Positions 33,663 to 36,789 of a stretch of 36,789 nucleotides of DNA are shown here, piece by piece. The notes under the pieces were generated by a model. That model worked only from the letters and a program-made list of their open reading frames with translations, had not been told where the DNA came from and did no database searches. The position numbers were made by a program, and so were the translations under genes. How positions within the stretch are numbered: the stretch's first letter is position 1; every line of letters starts with the position of its first letter. The DNA comes from JAICMB01 sp035295125 (GTDB taxonomy: Bacteria > Acidobacteriota > Terriglobia > Bryobacterales > Bryobacteraceae), in NCBI GenBank assembly GCA_035295125.1, contig DATGJP010000118.1, forward strand, positions 1 to 36,789, in the 5' to 3' direction.

Positions 33663-35453
33663 CTATTTTTTCCGCAAATCGTAAATGTAAATGGAATAGC
33701 CGACCCGGGCCATGGGATCGAGGTCCCGGATCCAGGCGTATGTGCCGGGGGGATAAAGCACCTCGTCGAGCGACGTTACGCTCATGGCGGCAATGCAATC
33801 CAGGGCGGCGCGTTTGCCCTTCTCGCCGGTAGCGGGCGGGTGCGGGCCCTGGATGCCCAGCAGCGGCAGGTTCGCGGTGCCGAAGTAGTCCAGACAAAGG
33901 TGAGACACGGGATGGGCGGTCAGCCAGTCCTTCAGGCGGTTGGCATCCTGGCCCCAGTCGATGTTCGAATCCGCGAGGATTTTGCCTCCGTTGCGGGGTC
34001 CGCCGGAAAGAACATTGAAGAATGACAGGTAGTAGGGGTGGATCGCGAGGGTTTCGATGGCTAGTCCGGCGATGAGGATGGCCAGCACCCAGGGTTTGGC
34101 GGGAAAGCGAGTGTGGACCAGAGTCGCGGCGATCAGGATAAACAGGAATGGCCAGATCGGGAGGAGGTGACGAATCCCGAGGTTGATGTGGCTTCCCAGG
34201 CTGAAGATCCAGTAGACGAGGACCGGGACAATGAGGACGGCCCACTGAATGGGCAGGCTAAACCGCCTGCCCCACCGAGCAAAAGTGGCTGAGGCAGTTT
34301 CGCCTGCGTGTTCTGGTGAGGTCGAAAGGAAGGCGGAACCGCCTGCTTCACCGTTGCGCACCCTCCAAGCATTCGCGGGTTGAAAAAACCACAGGAAGGC
34401 ACAGAGGATCAAAGCGGCCAGGGTTGCGGCCGGGGTCTTTACCGCGAAGGCGACGGGGAAGTAATACCACCAGCCCTTCAACGAATGCATGCCGAGGAGA
34501 AATGCGGGGTGGCCGATTTGATCGTGGTCGAGCAGGACGAGGAGTCCTTCAAGGAAAGGATGCGCATGCAAGACCCCGCGATGAGTCATGCGGGCCACAG
34601 AGTTTTTGTAAGTGCGATCGAGCAGATCGTGGACGATTTGCGCGTCCACGCCGCCGGGCCGAACGCCATGGCTGAACGAGACGACCGCGTACACCAGCCA
34701 TACGACGGCTCCGGCCACGAGCACGGCCAATAAAAGACTGATTATGCCGTGGCGAATCGAAAGCTCCTCGCGGTTTTCGAAGTAGCGAATGGCATAGAGT
34801 AGGACAAAAACGGGCAGGAGGAAAACGGCGGAGAACTTCGTGGCGGCGGCGATCCCCAGCGCGAGACCCGCGAGCAGGATCCTTCGGCGGCTGGGTTTCT
34901 CTAGGAACGCCGCCCAGGCGATGCAGGCGAGGAAGCCGGCAAGGGCCATGGCCACGTCGTTTTTGACATAGCGCCCGTGCGCGATAAAGTTCGGATCCAA
35001 AACGAAGAGGGTTAGCGCGAGAAGGCTGGTGCCGGCGCCAAAGATCGATCGCGCCCATAGGGCAATGGCGAGGCCCAGGCAAGCGGTCAGGAGAATCGAA
35101 GTCATCCGCGCCGCGAATAAGAAATCGTCTGCTCTCCGGCCGTTGAAATAGTAGAACTGCAGCCCGAAAACATACTCGTCGGGCTTGGCCCAATAGGCCG
35201 AATCGAGTGGGAAAACCGGGTGGAAGGCCAGCACCGGAAGAGCCGCGATTAACTTGGCCAGGGGCGGATGCTCGGGGTTCATCCGGAAATCTCCAGTCAT
35301 GAGGTAGCTGTATCCGGCGGCCAGTTCGATCGGTTCGTCCACCGTGACGGCTTCCTTGCGGGCGGTGGTGATCTGGAGGGCCGCCAGGAAGGCTAACAAG
35401 AGAGTAACGGCAGGCCAGTAGAGTCGCGACGCCAAGAAGACACCATTATCCAT
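33663..35453 (-). CDS. GT-C superfamily membrane glycosyltransferase (PMT/GT39-like)
   Basis: A 596-residue protein with about eleven to twelve membrane segments, resembling polyprenol-linked sugar transferases of the GT39/ArnT type. The first periplasmic loop has the expected acidic pair in VTVDEPIELAAGY (about 37-49) and NPEHPPLAKLIAALP. Later conserved parts include HGRYVKNDVAMALAGF, GIRHLLPIWPF and a C-terminal soluble segment with SNIDWGQDANRLKDWL. It likely transfers a sugar from a lipid carrier to protein or envelope glycan outside the membrane. Residues about 367-403 (GEAGGSAFLSTSPEHAGETA and following) are encoded by a palindromic repeat cluster and look inserted in a loop between membrane helices. 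Its ATG is 22 bases from the divergent AhpD-like start. Confidence 0.88.
   Translation of the reverse strand: MDNGVFLASRLYWPAVTLLLAFLAALQITTARKEAVTVDEPIELAAGYSYLMTGDFRMNPEHPPLAKLIAALPVLAFHPVFPLDSAYWAKPDEYVFGLQFYYFNGRRADDFLFAARMTSILLTACLGLAIALWARSIFGAGTSLLALTLFVLDPNFIAHGRYVKNDVAMALAGFLACIAWAAFLEKPSRRRILLAGLALGIAAATKFSAVFLLPVFVLLYAIRYFENREELSIRHGIISLLLAVLVAGAVVWLVYAVVSFSHGVRPGGVDAQIVHDLLDRTYKNSVARMTHRGVLHAHPFLEGLLVLLDHDQIGHPAFLLGMHSLKGWWYYFPVAFAVKTPAATLAALILCAFLWFFQPANAWRVRNGEAGGSAFLSTSPEHAGETASATFARWGRRFSLPIQWAVLIVPVLVYWIFSLGSHINLGIRHLLPIWPFLFILIAATLVHTRFPAKPWVLAILIAGLAIETLAIHPYYLSFFNVLSGGPRNGGKILADSNIDWGQDANRLKDWLTAHPVSHLCLDYFGTANLPLLGIQGPHPPATGEKGKRAALDCIAAMSVTSLDEVLYPPGTYAWIRDLDPMARVGYSIYIYDLRKK
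34251..34344 (-). repeat. Palindromic element cluster, family III (copy F), inside the glycosyltransferase gene
   Basis: Three palindromic units within about 100 bases: GGGCAGGC-N6-GCCTGCCC (34251-34272), a weaker AGGC-N6-GCCT (34292-34305) and AGGCGG-AA-CCGCCT (34331-34344). On the minus strand, the segment GCAGGCGAAAC (34297-34307) and the following GCCACTTTTG match copy C in order and spacing type. The cluster keeps the reading frame. Confidence 0.7.
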
Positions 35454-35475
35454 GTTCTCGGTACACTCGGTGGAT

Positions 35476-36009
35476 ATGTCTATTGTTAATCCTGTAACAG
35501 AAGAACAGGCTGCACCCGAGGTCCGCGGAACCCTTTACGACCATAAGCAGCGCCTGGGCAAAGTGCCGAACTTTTTCGCGTCCATGGCTCACCGGCCCGA
35601 TGTGTTAAAGGCGTTTCTTCCGCTGTATGGGGCGATTGTCAATCAGGGCTCGGTGGATCATAAATACAAGGAGCTGGCTTATCTTCGGACGTCGATGGTG
35701 AACGGATGCGAGTACTGCAGCCGGGCGCATATGGCTTCCGGAAAACAGGCGGGGGTCACGAAGGAGCAGATCGAGGCGCTTCCTTTTTATAAACGGAGCT
35801 CTTTATTCGATGCGAAGGAGAAGGCGGTCATACTATATGCGGACCGCGTGACGCGCGCGGCAACGACAGTACGGGAGCCGGAGTTGGAGGAGTTACGAAA
35901 GTACTTCGACGAGGGCGAGATCGTCGAATTGACACTCACCGTGTGCATGGCGAATTTCACGAACCGGTTCAACGATGCCGTGGACGCCATTCCCGATTTG
36001 GGGGTATAG
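35476..36009 (+). CDS. AhpD-like carboxymuconolactone decarboxylase-family protein
   Basis: A 177-residue all-alpha protein of the alkylhydroperoxidase D/carboxymuconolactone decarboxylase superfamily. It has the redox motif CEYC followed by His: C78, C81 and H85 in NGCEYCSRAHMASGKQAG, as in peroxidase-type members, so thiol-dependent peroxide reduction is likely. It belongs to the uncharacterised longer group (LGKVPNFFASMAHRPDVLKAF). The ATG at 35476 is preferred over 35452 because GGTGGAT lies directly before it and the upstream one would overlap the divergent glycosyltransferase start. The very short divergent spacer means its promoter must lie within the first codons of the glycosyltransferase gene. 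Confidence 0.9.
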   Translation: MSIVNPVTEEQAAPEVRGTLYDHKQRLGKVPNFFASMAHRPDVLKAFLPLYGAIVNQGSVDHKYKELAYLRTSMVNGCEYCSRAHMASGKQAGVTKEQIEALPFYKRSSLFDAKEKAVILYADRVTRAATTVREPELEELRKYFDEGEIVELTLTVCMANFTNRFNDAVDAIPDLGV

Positions 36010-36058
36010 GACCGGCGGTCCTGCACGTTTTACGGTTTGGCGGTAAAATCATTGGAGT

Positions 36059-36640
36059 ATGTTATGCAGCCCGAACGGGGGGCAGCGCGTCAATTCATTC
36101 GCCCTTGTAAGCTACATTCCAGATCCTCTCGCGACGTTTCTGGATAGACTTCGGCAGGAGCTGGTTCCGGACTGCTTCCTTCGGGCGCATATTACGCTTC
36201 TTGGACCCCGACCTATTACGTCTTCCATCGAAGATGCCCAAGAGGAGGTAATGGAAGCCGCAGGCCACTCCCAGCCGCTTACGGTGGAACTCACGCGCGT
36301 CGAGATCTTCCCTGTTTCCGATGTCATTTATATCGGCGTGGGCGCCGGAGGAGACCAACTCCGGCGCATGCACGATGCTCTCAATCGAGGCCACCTGTCA
36401 TTCCAGGAGGCATTCAACTACCACCCTCACGTGACGCTGGCCCAGAATCTCACGCCGGACCAGGTGGATGAACTGAGCCATGTGGCGGAGCGGAGATGGC
36501 GGGAGTATCGCCAGGATAGGCACTTCAGGGTCGAGGTGGTGACGTTTGTCCAGAATACGGTTCGGGATGGGTGGATCGATCTGGGAGAGACGGTGTTGGG
36601 GCGCGAAGTGGAACCTAGTCGTCCTCTGGTACTGGTTTAA
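36059..36640 (+). CDS. 2H phosphoesterase-family protein (2'-5' RNA ligase-like)
   Basis: A 193-residue predicted cytoplasmic protein with the two HxT motifs of the 2H phosphoesterase superfamily: HITLLGP (H44, T46) and HVTLAQN (H124, T126), about 80 residues apart, forming one active site that opens 2',3'-cyclic phosphates or ligates 2'-5' linkages. The length is typical of LigT/ThpR relatives. The start is uncertain: ATG at 36059 has GGAG only 1-2 bases before it, while the better-placed ATG at 36064 is out of frame. Conserved sequence begins at RVNSFALVSYIPDPL. It follows the AhpD-like gene by 49 bases on the same strand. A paired palindrome follows its stop. Confidence 0.85.
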   Translation: MLCSPNGGQRVNSFALVSYIPDPLATFLDRLRQELVPDCFLRAHITLLGPRPITSSIEDAQEEVMEAAGHSQPLTVELTRVEIFPVSDVIYIGVGAGGDQLRRMHDALNRGHLSFQEAFNYHPHVTLAQNLTPDQVDELSHVAERRWREYRQDRHFRVEVVTFVQNTVRDGWIDLGETVLGREVEPSRPLVLV

Positions 36641-36657
36641 TCGATTGAGCCTGTGAT

Positions 36658-36693
36658 GCAGGCTGTTAGCCTGCGGCGGGTTGTTAACCCGCC
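36658..36693. repeat. Paired palindrome, family I (copy B)
   Basis: GCAGGCTGTTAGCCTGC (36658-36674) directly abuts GGCGGGTTGTTAACCCGCC (36675-36693). The order is the reverse of copy A (7475-7510), with the same 17- and 19-base units and no spacer. It starts 18 bases after the stop of the 2H phosphoesterase gene. The last 96 bases of the window hold nothing further I can name. Confidence 0.85.
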
Positions 36694-36789
36694 CCTGGAG
36701 TTTGGCCCTTTTTGACGTATTCTCGGCTAAGCATTGCAGTACAGTAGGGCACTGGAAAGAGAGGGCTTGAATTTCTGCGGCTTCGTGGT

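Overview
The window looks like chromosomal DNA of an acidobacterium of the Solibacter/Bryobacter type. This is inferred from gene content, not from any marker RNA. The evidence is a large permease with the ADOP architecture (acidobacterial duplicated orphan permease), an M56/BlaR1 peptidase fused to a TIGR03435-type domain beside a BlaI repressor, a FecR protein with a DUF6600-like tryptophan-rich region, very large secreted repeat proteins, high G+C, and many GTG/TTG starts. No rRNA, tRNA, CRISPR array, prophage or intact insertion sequence was seen.

Left part (1-9.8 kb). A truncated FGGY sugar kinase (minus) is divergent from a 33-codon ORF with its own promoter and a strong ribosome binding site. 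A UBP-type zinc-finger protein follows, coupled to a three-domain protein (cyclic-nucleotide-binding, thioredoxin-like, thioredoxin-reductase-like) that lacks the redox CxxC. An exported ankyrin protein converges on it. Next come a polyprenyl-phosphate sugar transferase, an orotate phosphoribosyltransferase-like protein and a YbgC-like thioesterase on the plus strand. A nucleotide-sugar epimerase/decarboxylase and SerA lie on the minus strand with an ATGA overlap. The sugar transferase and epimerase point to exopolysaccharide synthesis; SerA and the PRTase are core metabolism.

Middle (9.8-22.6 kb). A 616-base stretch without a convincing gene holds a decayed palindromic element. The BlaI/BlaR1 pair follows, with a readable promoter and two operator-like sites, and then a small exported lysine-rich protein. 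A frameshifted zinc-protease-like gene and an exported glyoxalase-fold protein come next. A 2580-residue secreted protein carries NHL repeats, five PKD-like domains, eleven 87-residue repeats, two further Ig-like domains and a beta-helix.

Right part (22.6-36.8 kb). A hybrid histidine kinase has about six OB-like segments in its predicted periplasmic part. An Nramp-UspA fusion, a FecR/DUF6600 protein with a clear terminator, an ADOP permease with a near-consensus promoter, a GT-C membrane glycosyltransferase, an AhpD-like protein and a 2H phosphoesterase follow.

Short paired palindromes recur through the window, mostly just after stop codons. One related cluster lies in frame inside the glycosyltransferase gene. 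These elements, the OB-repeat kinase and the CxxC-less reductase with its zinc-finger partner are the least ordinary parts.
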